NCBI GenBank assembly: GCA_025808375.1
Contig: CP061009.1
Location: 2,356,001-2,420,000 of the forward strand
DNA length: 64,000 nucleotides
Direction of reading: 5' to 3'
Source of the DNA: Duncaniella muricolitica
Lineage (GTDB): Bacteria > Bacteroidota > Bacteroidia > Bacteroidales > Muribaculaceae
A program made the position numbers and the translations under genes. The notes beneath the pieces are model-generated. The model had not been told where the DNA came from. It was given only the letters and a program-made list of their open reading frames with translations, and ran no database searches. How positions within the stretch are numbered: the first letter of the stretch is position 1; each line of letters begins with the position of its first letter. Positions 43,211 through 50,489 of this stretch are shown here, piece by piece.

Positions 43211-43924
43211 ATGACTCACTCTATCAATAAGTTTCAGCGGCAAGGATTCATAATCCTGATGATATGCTCGGCTATAATGCTTGACATAGGGATTTATATG
43301 TTTGTGACTGATCTCAATTCGACAAGCATAGTAACGGGATGGCGTTCTAATCCTTCCGAGCAAACTATATCATGGCAAACTCCGGTATTCGGAGCGATTG
43401 TCATGCTCATATTTGGTATTCTAATCAAAATAGACAAGCCCAAATTACCGAAAATGGACATCCAAGGTAAACGCACTTTCGTATTTGAAAAGATAACTGA
43501 TTACCTGAAGGAAAATGATTTCAAGAAACGAGGCAATCATTTCTACAAAAGCAACGGTTCGATAGGTTATTGTGTGAACATTCAGAGTGATAAATGGGAT
43601 GATGCCGATCAAATCCGCTTCACATTGAATGTCGGTATATTTACCGAGGCTTTTTGGCTTGAATGTGAGGATCTCACGAATACCGGGATTATCCCTACTT
43701 TCCCCAAGGAATATGAATGTGCTATCCGGGAGAGAATCGGTGACTTGCTTCCGGTCAAAGAGGATAAATGGTTCAGCATTACCTCAAGCACGGATGTAAC
43801 GAAACTATGGAGCGAAATAGAGCGCGACCTCACAGAATATGCCCTGCCGTTCTTTACCCGTTACAACACCGAGTCGGATGTCACACCCAATCAATGTATT
43901 TATCGGAAAGGAGGCAAACGATGA
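43211..43924 (+). CDS. Membrane-anchored DUF4304-like protein
   Basis: A 237-residue protein. Two membrane helices (FIILMICSAIMLDIGIYMFV, WQTPVFGAIVMLIFGILI) are followed by a soluble domain resembling DUF4304: ITDYLKENDFKKRGNHFYKS, YCVNIQSDKWDD, FTLNVGIFTEAFW and WFSITSSTDVTKLWSEIERD. DUF4304 proteins are usually soluble and of unknown function; some occur near polymorphic toxin loci as possible immunity proteins, though no toxin is visible here. It ends YRKGGKR, and the coding end contains AAAGGAGG before the next ATG, which overlaps by 4 nt. Confidence 0.65.
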   Translation: MTHSINKFQRQGFIILMICSAIMLDIGIYMFVTDLNSTSIVTGWRSNPSEQTISWQTPVFGAIVMLIFGILIKIDKPKLPKMDIQGKRTFVFEKITDYLKENDFKKRGNHFYKSNGSIGYCVNIQSDKWDDADQIRFTLNVGIFTEAFWLECEDLTNTGIIPTFPKEYECAIRERIGDLLPVKEDKWFSITSSTDVTKLWSEIERDLTEYALPFFTRYNTESDVTPNQCIYRKGGKR

Positions 43925-44220
43925 AACTGATTTTTCGGGCGAAATGGATAATTGTAGTATTGTTTGCGATTACGTTCTTCTTTTCTTTCGCTGTTCTTTT
44001 TGCTGGAGGAACTGTCAAGATTAATTGGAGTCTGTTAGTCGCAGATATATTGCTGATATTCGCACAGACGGCAAATGTGGTCTTTGCATTCAGGAACAAG
44101 AATAAAGAGGTCGGAGCCACTTTGTCAGTGATTCTTTTTATAAATATCAGTCTGATGTTGTTCGTATATGCCATGAGTTGGAATTATACCGTTAAAGCTT
44201 TAACAATAGGTTTTGAATGA
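43921..44220 (+). CDS. Small three-helix membrane protein (99 aa)
   Basis: A 99-residue protein starting MKLIFRAKWIIVVLFAI, with three hydrophobic segments and little else. It overlaps the DUF4304-like gene (ATGA, AAAGGAGG upstream) and the next gene (ATGA), so it is embedded in a translationally coupled run. The much longer open frame upstream is a shadow of the preceding gene. No family is recognised. Confidence 0.6.
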   Translation: MKLIFRAKWIIVVLFAITFFFSFAVLFAGGTVKINWSLLVADILLIFAQTANVVFAFRNKNKEVGATLSVILFINISLMLFVYAMSWNYTVKALTIGFE

Positions 44221-44807
44221 AAAAGTCGTTATATCTCTCTGCCATTGTCGGCAACTTTCTATTGCTGGTTTACGCTGCTGTCCTTATTGTCGGGATATGT
44301 GGCGGTTGGCTTGACCGTGAGTTGTGGCTGCACTCCGATGAGGCTAAAGTAGCACAGCTACTGCTTATGGCTTCGGCAATGAGATTGTTGTTTGCCAATA
44401 TCCGTATTAGCCGTGTACGATACGGTGGCAGGTATCTGTCATTGATACTCTGCGGAAACTTCTTTGTCAATCCCTTCCTGAGTTTATATTTCCTGAGCAG
44501 CAAGGCAGACGGCAAACAGGAATCGGAGACATTTCCAAAGCGCAAGGTCTATCTATTCCTTCGCAATGTGCAACTGTTTTGGCTGCTATATACATTGGCG
44601 GCGGTATTCTATACCCCACTGATTGACTCCAAAATAGGCGGTATATTTTATATCGCTTTGATTATCGCTGTCTCTGTGTTCATACAACGCAATATAGCGA
44701 TAGCCATAAAACAAGACACGCCCGGATACATATTGCTAAACGTATGGTTATGCTTCTTCTACGCCCCGATTTATTCACGCCGCATCCTTAAAAACAACTG
44801 GTTATGA
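44217..44807 (+). CDS. Multi-pass membrane protein (196 aa)
   Basis: A 196-residue protein with about five predicted membrane helices (AIVGNFLLLVYAAVLIVGIC, LSLILCGNFFVNPFLSLYFL, VQLFWLLYTLAAVFYTPLI, GIFYIALIIAVSVFIQ and a C-terminal one) and basic cytoplasmic loops (FPKRKVYLFLRN). No domain is recognised. It overlaps both neighbours by 4 nt. Confidence 0.6.
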   Translation: MKKSLYLSAIVGNFLLLVYAAVLIVGICGGWLDRELWLHSDEAKVAQLLLMASAMRLLFANIRISRVRYGGRYLSLILCGNFFVNPFLSLYFLSSKADGKQESETFPKRKVYLFLRNVQLFWLLYTLAAVFYTPLIDSKIGGIFYIALIIAVSVFIQRNIAIAIKQDTPGYILLNVWLCFFYAPIYSRRILKNNWL

Positions 44808-45847
44808 AAAACAAAGAGGAAATTCAAAGCATGATTAACCGCTGCAAAAGAAGTGGAAATTTCAAGAGGCTTCGTATATATCTCCGTAAGTTATTGGCAG
44901 ACATGCCGGATGAATATTACCTGTTAGCCGAGTTGTCATCTGCCTGCTATCAATTAGAAAAGTATGATGAAGCCCTCTCCCATGCACATAAAGCGTATGA
45001 CATCGCTCCTACAGACTATTGGGTAAGATATATCTATGGCTGTGCATTAACTGCAAACGACAAATTGGAAGAAGCGGCTGAATTGTTTGATTCCATCATA
45101 GCCTGCGATGTTATGTTTCTTGCAAATTATGAACACGGCGAGGGGAAAAGATGGGCTGACTCTTTATTGAATGACAGCCTATATATGAGGGCTGTTGTTT
45201 TTCAGCAAGAAGGCTGTAGTATTGAGGCTCGCGATATGTTCCTACGCCACAAGAGTCTTAGGAGGCGAGGGTTATACAGTGATTTCTCTATTCGTCAGGT
45301 TGATAATCATATTAGGACTTTGGATGTTAACATAAGCGATGGTAAGATGGATTATTCCATTTCTAAATATCGCCCTGAATTATATACCAAAGGCGATTAT
45401 ATTAAAAATGAATGGACATCTGTTTTAGATATTGGAAAGTCGTTTGATGACGGTGTTTTGACTTCCACCGAATATCTCAGAATTGAACAGTGCTATATAA
45501 ATACAGCAATAGAATTGGCTCTAAAATCGAGGTGCTCTTATCTGATTATTGATTATCTCGAAGGTGAGCCGCATGACATTATACTTGAAACTGAAAAGAA
45601 TCCTATTAACCGAAACTTAATTGATACAGCCAAGAATATCCGGCAAGGATTGAGAGTACATGTATCCCAATGTGCAGATTATCTAAGACTTTGTCTGCGT
45701 GAATGTTGCTATGTCAGATTTTCCAACCATGCACATAATTTCTATGTCGATTTCGGGTATGACTTCTATATGCATGTTCATACTGAACTGCCCAAGCTGC
45801 AAGTTGAAAACATTGTCAAAACAAATAATTTATTTATCAGACCATGA
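44804..45847 (+). CDS. TPR protein with an uncharacterised C-terminal domain
   Basis: A 347-residue soluble protein. The N-terminal half contains tetratricopeptide helices (MINRCKRSGNFKRLRIYLRK, YYLLAELSSACYQLEKYDEA, DYWVRYIYGCALTANDKLEE). The C-terminal half from about residue 195 (YRPELYTKGDYIKNEWTSVL, SYLIIDYLEGEPHDIILETE, VSQCADYLRLCLRECCYVRF, NFYVDFGYDFYMHVH) looks like a separate alpha/beta domain with several cysteines and aromatic residues, which I cannot name. It is the only clearly soluble protein of the coupled run and begins by a 4-nt overlap, so it may be a cytoplasmic partner of the small membrane proteins. Confidence 0.65.
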   Translation: MKNKEEIQSMINRCKRSGNFKRLRIYLRKLLADMPDEYYLLAELSSACYQLEKYDEALSHAHKAYDIAPTDYWVRYIYGCALTANDKLEEAAELFDSIIACDVMFLANYEHGEGKRWADSLLNDSLYMRAVVFQQEGCSIEARDMFLRHKSLRRRGLYSDFSIRQVDNHIRTLDVNISDGKMDYSISKYRPELYTKGDYIKNEWTSVLDIGKSFDDGVLTSTEYLRIEQCYINTAIELALKSRCSYLIIDYLEGEPHDIILETEKNPINRNLIDTAKNIRQGLRVHVSQCADYLRLCLRECCYVRFSNHAHNFYVDFGYDFYMHVHTELPKLQVENIVKTNNLFIRP

Positions 45848-45978
45848 AACTGACCGACAAACGAGCAGGGATAATTGACCGATATTATATGCTTATATAT
45901 GATGCATATTTTAAGAAGAAAGACCCAGCCCGCTTTGCGGCATGTCTATATATCGGTCGCTTGAAGGTATTCTTGTAA
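45844..45978 (+). CDS. Short open frame (44 aa), possibly a gene remnant
   Basis: Starts MKLTDKRAGIIDRYYML, overlaps the TPR gene by 4 nt and ends after 44 codons. Its first six residues equal those of the lipoprotein at 40940, but the rest differs. It may be a decayed copy or a small coupled gene. Downstream DNA to 46092 shows nothing else. Confidence 0.35.
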   Translation: MKLTDKRAGIIDRYYMLIYDAYFKKKDPARFAACLYIGRLKVFL

Positions 45979-46092
45979 ACGATGCAAGGTGGATAATAGG
46001 ATGTACAAATGGCCTATAATAATGTTGTGTATATTTGTAGACAATGCGGACGAGATGCAATAATTGAGTAGAATAATTGCCGTTAAAGGCTG

Positions 46093-46169
46093 TTTTCATG
46101 CACGTTTGGGACATTTGTCGCATCCATTGTCGATTATTCTTCGTATATTTGCGATATTACAGATAATAG
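46093..46169 (+). repeat. Duplicated promoter cassette, copy 2
   Basis: A 77-bp stretch matching 42707-42792, with TATATTTG at 46144-46151 as the -7 candidate. It probably drives the third cysteine-module gene. Confidence 0.75.
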
Positions 46170-46204
46170 CTCATAAAAAAGCTGCGGGAAAGGATAAAAC
46201 TCTC

Positions 46205-46261
46205 GGACCAATCGGCTTCACCCGATTCGATTTATTCACCTACCAAATCCACAAACACTGA
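46205..46261 (+). pseudogene. Leftover 3' end of the radical SAM gene
   Basis: The frame reads GPIGFTRFDLFTYQIHKH and stops, matching the end of the protein at 37426-38049 (EALGFTRFDPFTYQIRKH), and the DNA matches well too. The junction AAACACTGACACTATGGCAC then leads into the third cysteine-module gene. This shows that a block with the radical SAM gene followed by a cysteine-module gene was copied and most of the radical SAM part was lost. Confidence 0.8.
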
Positions 46262-46265
46262 CACT

Positions 46266-46928
46266 ATGGCACGAGGAAAGCAGACTTGCAAGATACTAAA
46301 AGAGATACGCCGGCAGATTGCCGAGGCCAACGGCATAGAGTTCGCCACATCGGAATGTCGCTACAAGGGCGACTGCCTTGGCACGTGCCCCAAGTGCGAA
46401 GCCGAAGTGCGCGACCTTGAGCAGCAGCTCCGCGCCCGCTCCCTCGCCGGGAAAGCTATTGCCCTCGCCGGTATCTCGGCCGGGATGATTCTTATGTCGG
46501 GATGCAGCGGCACATCTTCTGACACTAACAATGCAGAGACACTGGAGGGCATTGTCATTAATCTCGAGGAGGAAGAAGATGCTGAGGAAAGTGAAGTGCG
46601 TGAGATATGGCTGGAATCTCAGGTAGACGTAAAACCAGAGTTCCCCGGCGGAGATGATGAGATGCGTAATTTCTTCGATGAATGTTGGCGTAAAGAAAAA
46701 GATGCAATCATCGGCAGTGCCAAGATAGGTTACACCGTGAATTTCAAAGGGGAAATAGAAAATCCCGAGATTATCGAAGGTGACACCTTACTTGGCGAAC
46801 AGCTCATACGTATTATAAACCAATTCCCCAATCATACTCCGGGACAGAGAAACGGCAAGCCCGTTGATGTATATAAGACGTTTTCATTCTCATTGTCTCT
46901 ACAAATCGGGGTAGATACAATTAAATGA
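46266..46928 (+). CDS. Cysteine-module protein C with TonB-like C-terminal domain
   Basis: A 220-residue paralogue of the proteins at 39058 and 39819. The first 80 residues are nearly identical to protein A, including Cys8, Cys31, Cys37, Cys41, Cys44 and the internal lipobox LMSGC. After an acidic stretch (VINLEEEEDAEESEVRE) a TonB C-terminal-like domain follows (VKPEFPGGDDEMRNFFDECW, GSAKIGYTVNFKGEIENPEI), more diverged than in protein A and with an extra cysteine. It starts 4 nt after the radical SAM remnant. It probably has its own promoter in the duplicated cassette upstream. Confidence 0.8.
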   Translation: MARGKQTCKILKEIRRQIAEANGIEFATSECRYKGDCLGTCPKCEAEVRDLEQQLRARSLAGKAIALAGISAGMILMSGCSGTSSDTNNAETLEGIVINLEEEEDAEESEVREIWLESQVDVKPEFPGGDDEMRNFFDECWRKEKDAIIGSAKIGYTVNFKGEIENPEIIEGDTLLGEQLIRIINQFPNHTPGQRNGKPVDVYKTFSFSLSLQIGVDTIK

Positions 46929-47038
46929 ATACCCGTGAGGCTTCCAAAGAGTTTATACCCGAATAGGCTGCTGACATAACCTCATGTCTGGATCCCGTAA
47001 TCACAGTTCACAAAAGAGTACAGGCAGATCTAACGGAG

Positions 47039-47944
47039 CTATATATGCGGTTGAGGCTCTGAAATTGGCTCCATGTGGATTGTGACAATGGAATTTTCGC
47101 CAAACTGGCTTTTTATGGCCCGTTCAGCCCGCGATGCAAGAGCATGGGCTTCCGACAGGCTCATGCCGCCATCCATCTTGACGTGCATGTCGGCCGCAAT
47201 GGTGCAACCGATGCGGCGAGTGCGGAGATTGTGCACGTTTTTGATACCGTCAATCGACATCACAAGTGTTCTGATTTCACGTTCCTGGCTATCGGGCAGC
47301 GACGCCTCAAGCAATTCGCTCACCGAAGGACGAATAATATCATAACCGCTTTTGATAATAAACATGCTCACCATCACCGCAGCCAACGGGTCGAGAATAC
47401 GCCACTGCTCTCCGAGAAACATTGCTCCGGCTATACCGACCAAAGTGCCTCCCGACGAAATGGCGTCGCTGCGATGATGCCATGCATTGGCTATCACAGC
47501 CTGTGACTCGGTAGCCCGACCCACCTTGACCGTATAACGGTAAAGCCACTCCTTTGATGCTATCGACAAAACGGCTACAATCAGAGCCACCATGCGAGGA
47601 CGCGGAAGCAGTTCGCCGTTAAAACTACGTACAACCTGCTCTATGCCGCTTATCAGCAGTCCTATTCCGGCCATGGCAAGTATACAACCTATAATCAGCG
47701 TGGCAAGTGTCTCGTATTTTCCATGACCATAATCGTGACCTTTGTCGGAGGGCAATCCGGCTATCCTGACAAATATAAGCACTATCGCATCAGTGACAAA
47801 GTCGCTGAGCGAATGAACGGCATCGGCAACCATCGCCGAACTGCGTCCGATGATTCCGGCAACAAGTTTCAATACTATAAGCAGGGCATTTACAACAGTC
47901 CCTATCAATGTCACTTTATAAATCTCCTTCTCTCGCGATGTCAT
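47039..47944 (-). CDS. Cation diffusion facilitator transporter
   Basis: A 301-residue CDF-family metal/H+ antiporter of the inner membrane, exporting Zn2+, Mn2+, Fe2+ or a similar ion. Six membrane helices occupy about 10-205. The metal site acids are seen in SSAMVADAVHSLSDFVTDA (TM2) and ANAWHHRSDAISSGG (TM5), with DKGHDYGHGKYE in the loop between. The C-terminal cytoplasmic domain includes VHNLRTRRIGCTIAADMHVK. The HxxxD-type TM5 residues (HHRSD) are common in Zn/Fe exporters; the ion is not certain. Confidence 0.93.
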   Translation of the reverse strand: MTSREKEIYKVTLIGTVVNALLIVLKLVAGIIGRSSAMVADAVHSLSDFVTDAIVLIFVRIAGLPSDKGHDYGHGKYETLATLIIGCILAMAGIGLLISGIEQVVRSFNGELLPRPRMVALIVAVLSIASKEWLYRYTVKVGRATESQAVIANAWHHRSDAISSGGTLVGIAGAMFLGEQWRILDPLAAVMVSMFIIKSGYDIIRPSVSELLEASLPDSQEREIRTLVMSIDGIKNVHNLRTRRIGCTIAADMHVKMDGGMSLSEAHALASRAERAIKSQFGENSIVTIHMEPISEPQPHI

Positions 47945-48020
47945 ACTTCACAATAAATAGTCCACAAAATTATAAACATTCTATGACTTATTTTTGTTTC
48001 CCGGCCATGAAATTTTCAAG

Positions 48021-48092
48021 AAAAAGCCGCAAGAGAGACACAAGCCTTTAATCCTCGACTGACTAAAGACGTGTGTCTCTCTTGCGGCTTTT
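48021..48092 (-). terminator. Terminator of the HK-RR-PepSY operon
   Basis: A perfect 21-bp stem (AAAGCCGCAAGAGAGACACA with its complement, 48022-48042 and 48072-48092), followed on the minus strand by T-residues. It lies 18 nt after the PepSY-like stop codon. Confidence 0.85.
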
Positions 48093-48110
48093 GCCGTTAT
48101 TTATTTCTTA

Positions 48111-48593
48111 TCACTTGCCGCTCGGACGGCCGCCCTGACGACCACCCTGACGGTCCTTACGCGCGGGCAGAGGCTTGGCATCCTCAGTGAGTTTGAGCTC
48201 CGATCCGTTTGAAAGCTCCACTTCATATCCGCCACGCTTGCGCGATATTTCCACGATGGTCTGACCTTTAAAGTTGGTATCGACATATTTCACGATAGCC
48301 GAAGGGATAATTTCGGAGGGTACAGCCGTGCCGCGGGCGGCCTTGACTTCCTTCCACTGTCCGTCCGACATGAAGTCAATCTCGGCTCCGCTCACAAGGT
48401 CTACCTCATACTCGGTGCCGCGACGGCCATTGTCCTTCTCGGCCTTTTTCACCTGGTCCTTGGGAAAATACTTGGTGATAAAGGCCTGAGCCGCCTTGGG
48501 AAGTTCAGACTGATTGATCGGTGAGCCGGCATACATGGCCGAACTTACAGATGCTGCGATTGCCACGAGCATCAGTGTCATGAATTTTTTCAT
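48111..48593 (-). CDS. PepSY-like protein with Arg/Gly-rich tail
   Basis: A 160-residue exported protein. Signal peptide MKKFMTLMLVAIAASVSSAM is followed by two PepSY-like units (LPKAAQAFITKYFPKDQVKK, then EYEVDLVSGAEIDFMSDGQW; and AIVKYVDTNFKGQTIVEISR with YEVELSNGSELKL). The C-terminus is a flexible basic tail, KDRQGGRQGGRPSGK, absent from the paralogue at 36778. It starts 13 nt after the response regulator stop, so it is cotranscribed with the two-component system and may be part of its signal or output. Confidence 0.85.
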   Translation of the reverse strand: MKKFMTLMLVAIAASVSSAMYAGSPINQSELPKAAQAFITKYFPKDQVKKAEKDNGRRGTEYEVDLVSGAEIDFMSDGQWKEVKAARGTAVPSEIIPSAIVKYVDTNFKGQTIVEISRKRGGYEVELSNGSELKLTEDAKPLPARKDRQGGRQGGRPSGK

Positions 48594-48606
48594 CGTTTTT
48601 GTTTGT

Positions 48607-49308
48607 TTATTTGGGTTGAAAAATATTACTGAGATTATTGAACGCCTGGATGTATTTGCGCCCTACGGGGATGGGGCGAGGATGATTGCGCAGATAGATT
48701 GTGCGGTTGGAAAACCGCTCGATGGCGGCGGTCGATACTATATATGAGCGATGTACCCTCACAAATCTGTCGGACGGCAACACTGACTCCATCTCTTTCA
48801 TCGTAATCTGTGACATCAGCATCGGTATGTCCTTACGGTAGACCTTCACGTAATTGTCCATCGCTTCGATTAGTATTATGTCTTTGAGACCGACTATTAC
48901 AGTCTTGTGCTCCGCTTTCAGAGTCAGACTGCCGAGGTCATCGTCCTGCCATGCAGGACGGATAAATTTCCCGGCTTTCTCCATAGCCCGTTCAAACCGG
49001 GGATAGAAAATAGGCTTGTGGAGAAAATCGACAGCATCGACATTAAAGCCGTCGAGCGCGTATTGCGAAAATGCAGTCGTGAATATCAGACATGTGCCTT
49101 GAGGCAGCTCGGCGGCCAGCTCAATGCCGTTGTGAGAGTTCATCTCTATGTCCAGAAACACTATATCGGGCCGCGTGGCACGCACACATTCCATACCCGA
49201 GACGGGCGATGTGAAACACTGAAGCTCGACATCGCCATAACGCTTGCAGTATTCCTCGATTATGCTCAGAGCTATCGGCTCGTCATCTATGGCTACACAC
49301 TTGATCAT
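48607..49308 (-). CDS. LytTR-family response regulator
   Basis: A 233-residue regulator. The receiver domain shows AIDDEPIALSIIEEYC, the phospho-acceptor Asp in IVFLDIEMNSHNGI and the Lys in VDFLHKPIFY. The LytTR domain reads ILIEAMDNYVKVYRK, LPSDRFVRVHRSYIV and PIPVGRKYIQAF. Its start overlaps the end of the histidine kinase gene by 4 nt (ATGA). A PepSY-like gene follows in the same operon. It resembles the regulator at 28876 in size and motifs. Confidence 0.93.
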   Translation of the reverse strand: MIKCVAIDDEPIALSIIEEYCKRYGDVELQCFTSPVSGMECVRATRPDIVFLDIEMNSHNGIELAAELPQGTCLIFTTAFSQYALDGFNVDAVDFLHKPIFYPRFERAMEKAGKFIRPAWQDDDLGSLTLKAEHKTVIVGLKDIILIEAMDNYVKVYRKDIPMLMSQITMKEMESVLPSDRFVRVHRSYIVSTAAIERFSNRTIYLRNHPRPIPVGRKYIQAFNNLSNIFQPK

Positions 49309-50318
49309 CTGGTCAGTTCTATGCTTAATTTTACTTGATAAAAGGTGCCGTCATTGTCTATGTTTATCTTATGGGCTGACGGATACAACAGTTCGAGCCG
49401 TCTACGGCAATTCTCAATGCCCATATGTTCGCCTATGCGCCTTACGGGAAATATGCGATTGCGAGTGGCAAATTCGAGCCGTCCGTCACACTCCCTCAAC
49501 ACGATGGAGATGACACTCTTCTCCACCGGCGAGACTCCGTGTTTGAAACAGTTCTCGACAAAAGTCACAAGAAGCATCGGCGGCACTTTAAGGTCGTCAT
49601 GGGCCACATCAATGTCGAGCGACACTTCGGTCATTTCGTTAAGCCGTAGCGACTGAAGGCCAACGTATTGCCTGATGTAATCGGCCTCGTCGGACAGCGG
49701 CACAAGATCACGCTGCGAAGTGGTGTGGACATAGCGCATCATGGATATAAACTTCTCAAGCGACTCCAGAGCCTTTTCATTATGCGTTAGAAACAGCCCG
49801 TAGAGCGAGTTGAGTGTATTAAACATGAAGTGGGGCTTTATCTGAGCCTTGTAGAGAGCTATCTCAGCCTTTTCGCGCTCCGCTTCCACTGCACGACGCC
49901 TGGCCTTCTGAAGATTGGCCTGAGTCAGCAGTCCGACTGCAAAACTGAATGCCTCGACTATCATGAATAGCGACCACACGGCTTGCTGATACTGCTGAAT
50001 GTTGGGAAACACTCTTGTGATGCCGACATCATGTATATTGGGCTTGGGATTGTAGAGACTGACTTGGGCGAGTGCGAAAGTGCCCGCTGCCGACACCAGT
50101 ATCATAACAATGCCGAACGCAATGAAGCGTCCTCCGCGAAACAATGCCGGGACCGTCAGAAAACGGTTGAAGAAATATACAGCATACAACCACACGCCCA
50201 CGGTAAAAATATACCAGGGGAAGTTGTGATACCATCGCTCGATAGGAAAAATCATTGCCATGACCGGCAATACGATTATGTAGAAAGCGAGGTCGATATA
50301 TAGCGATACATTCTTCAT
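49305..50318 (-). CDS. LytS-type sensor histidine kinase
   Basis: A 337-residue inner-membrane kinase. Four membrane helices occupy about 5-130 (LYIDLAFYIIVLPVMAMIF, FIAFGIVMILVSAAGTFALA and others). The His_kinase domain carries LYKAQIKPHFMFNTLNSLYG, and the ATP-binding domain VPPMLLVTFVENCFKHGVS. The start at 50318 (MKNVSLYIDL) is preferred; a longer open extension upstream adds 28 residues without a recognisable feature. It is coupled to the response regulator downstream and diverges from the RND gene. Confidence 0.92.
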   Translation of the reverse strand: MKNVSLYIDLAFYIIVLPVMAMIFPIERWYHNFPWYIFTVGVWLYAVYFFNRFLTVPALFRGGRFIAFGIVMILVSAAGTFALAQVSLYNPKPNIHDVGITRVFPNIQQYQQAVWSLFMIVEAFSFAVGLLTQANLQKARRRAVEAEREKAEIALYKAQIKPHFMFNTLNSLYGLFLTHNEKALESLEKFISMMRYVHTTSQRDLVPLSDEADYIRQYVGLQSLRLNEMTEVSLDIDVAHDDLKVPPMLLVTFVENCFKHGVSPVEKSVISIVLRECDGRLEFATRNRIFPVRRIGEHMGIENCRRRLELLYPSAHKINIDNDGTFYQVKLSIELTR

Positions 50319-50438
50319 TCGTCCTGTGACACCTGATTGCGGATACAAAGTTAAATATTTTATAATTAGCGTCCTACAACACCCTGAGTCGTTAACCATC
50401 ACTCAAGAGCAGTTGGCCAATATATGATAGACGGCTGT

Positions 50439-50468
50439 ATTGCCAAAAGGTTTAATCATGTAATTTTG
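50439..50468 (+). promoter_or_regulatory. Promoter of the RND transporter gene
   Basis: ATTG (50439-50442), 18 nt, TAATTTTG (50461-50468), 21 nt before the ATG. The spacing is one base short of consensus. Confidence 0.5.
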
Positions 50469-50489
50469 CTCCAAAAAACATAACGTGTA

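Noticed and set aside
46064..46204. A small protein gene upstream of the radical SAM remnant
   Set aside because: The open frame runs through the duplicated promoter cassette and then into the remnant; it is explained by those two pieces.
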